This document shows, piece by piece, positions 12,821 to 13,339 of a DNA stretch of 13,339 nucleotides; positions within the stretch are counted from its first letter, which is position 1, and each line of letters starts with the position of its first letter. The notes under the pieces are model-generated. The model was not told the origin of the DNA. It searched no databases and worked only from the letters and a program-made list of their open reading frames with translations. The translations under genes and the position numbers were made by a program. Origin of the DNA: Nostoc sp. CHAB 5715 (GTDB taxonomy: Bacteria; Cyanobacteriota; Cyanobacteriia; Cyanobacteriales; Nostocaceae); assembly GCF_020829685.1 (NCBI RefSeq), contig NZ_JAIVFR010000066.1, positions 1-13,339 on the forward strand, read 5' to 3'.

Positions 12821-12862
12821 AAAAAATTAGCATATCAACTTAGTTTAATGCGTTGATATGCT
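12821..12862 (-). terminator. Intrinsic terminator after second merR gene
   Basis: AGCATATCAAC (12829-12839) pairs perfectly with GTTGATATGCT (12852-12862) around a 12-nt loop. On the minus strand it is followed by AATTTTTT. It lies 30 nt after the second merR stop codon and separates that gene from atx1. Confidence 0.75.
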
Positions 12863-12892
12863 GATAAAAAATTAAATGAACATCTTGATTGT

Positions 12893-13276
12893 TTAATTTC
12901 TTTCAATAATAGGACAAATTGTTTTTTCAGGATTTTCTGGTATTGTTTCCCAACCAGAAACTAATCCTGATAATTCGTGTCTCAAAATAAGTAATTGCTG
13001 AATTTGTTCATCAATAGCTTTAATCTTATCTTCTAGTTTAATTTTTATATGCTCACAAGGTAATTCCCCTCCATCATGAACATTTAAAAATTCCTTAATC
13101 TCTGACAAGCTTAATCCTAAGCTTTGAGCGCGTTTAATAAAGTGCAGTCGCTCCAAAACATCAGAGTTAAATAATCTAAATCCACCTTCTGTTCTTGCTG
13201 ATGATTTGAGTAGACCACCAGTAACTAAATAAACAGTATCGCTGAGTACACCTAGCTGGCGCACTAAAGAACCCAA
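12893..13276 (-). pseudogene. MerR-family regulator with damaged N-terminus
   Basis: From LLKSSARTEGGFRLFNSDVL onward this is a normal metal-type MerR protein, similar to the one at 9994-10482 (compare FIKRAQSLGLSLSEI with FIKKAQSLQFSLSEI). Cys74 in ELPCEH and Cys121 in TICPII are possible metal ligands. The N-terminus is abnormal. There is no ATG, only TTG 13276; the usual opening (about 7 residues up to ELA/GDL) is missing; and the DNA-contact segment expected as DTVRYYERxGLL reads DTVYLVTGGLL, one residue short. Upstream, the frame runs into a HIP1-bearing sequence (13277-13305) that looks like a dispersed repeat. Insertion or rearrangement probably destroyed the start and recognition helix. 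DNA binding is doubtful. Confidence 0.65.
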
Positions 13277-13339
13277 GCGATCGCGGAACGCCCTCCCAAG
13301 AGGATAAGCTGGTACTACACCCCAACCTACCTCTTCTGC
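13277..13339. repeat. Possible HIP1-bearing dispersed repeat at window edge
   Basis: GCGATCGC at 13277-13284 is followed by GGAACGCCCTCCCAAGAGG. This GC-rich text contrasts with the AT-rich gene next to it and resembles short dispersed repeats common in Nostoc-like genomes. It abuts the damaged start of the second merR gene. The window ends here, so its full extent is unknown. Confidence 0.35.

Noticed and set aside
1..13339. tRNA, rRNA, CRISPR array or replication origin
   Set aside because: No cloverleaf, rRNA-like sequence, regularly spaced repeats or iteron/DnaA-box cluster was seen.

Overview
The window looks like accessory DNA from a filamentous, Nostoc-type cyanobacterium. The octamer GCGATCGC (HIP1) occurs 13 times. 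The gene families are also typical: an RppA/RppB two-component pair, a CemA/PxcA-type membrane protein, DUF2808 secreted proteins, a SulP transporter, and an Atx1-type copper chaperone close to that of Synechocystis. No rRNA, tRNA or CRISPR was seen. Chromosome versus plasmid cannot be decided from the sequence.

Layout. (1) 1-2030, minus strand, HIP1-rich and decaying: a secreted protein with a porin-like signal peptide, an unrecognised open fragment, and a SulP transporter that appears to have lost its middle by an in-frame deletion. (2) 2030-9361, AT-rich and without any HIP1 site between 1768 and 9147: a long intergenic stretch, a CemA/PxcA-like gene, one DUF2808 gene, a complete ISL3-type insertion sequence, a second DUF2808 gene, a third that is cut short, then rppA and rppB. 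rppB is split by an in-frame TAG where a Trp codon is expected. (3) 9361-13339: metal-handling genes on both strands. These are a Met/Cys-rich exported peptide, a MerR regulator, a small CxxC thioredoxin-like protein, a His-rich lipoprotein, a small membrane protein, an Atx1 chaperone, and a second MerR gene with a damaged DNA-binding domain.

Two regulatory circuits can be read from the DNA. First, five pairs of an 11-bp direct repeat (consensus about TTTCATCNNAA) lie at 2575, 2800, 6082, 6926 and 7145, all in the RppA/RppB block. They precede a possible small RNA, the CemA-like gene, the second DUF2808 gene, the non-coding stretch before rppA, and rppA itself. This tandem 11-bp spacing suits an OmpR/PhoB-type regulator such as the RppA encoded here, so the block may be a local self-regulating unit of envelope genes. 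Second, three near-identical MerR-type promoters (TTGACT, 19-bp spacer, dyad in the spacer) sit before the Met-rich gene, the first merR gene and the thioredoxin-like gene. A fourth of different sequence, resembling CueR operators, precedes atx1. No metal-efflux pump is present in the window, although a short possible remnant of a TolC-like protein follows rppB.

Most likely to be new: the tandem-repeat regulon linking RppA to CemA-like and DUF2808 genes, the amber codon that separates sensor from kinase in RppB, the three-operator MerR set with its Met/Cys-rich peptide, and the perfect 41-bp palindrome touching the IS target site.
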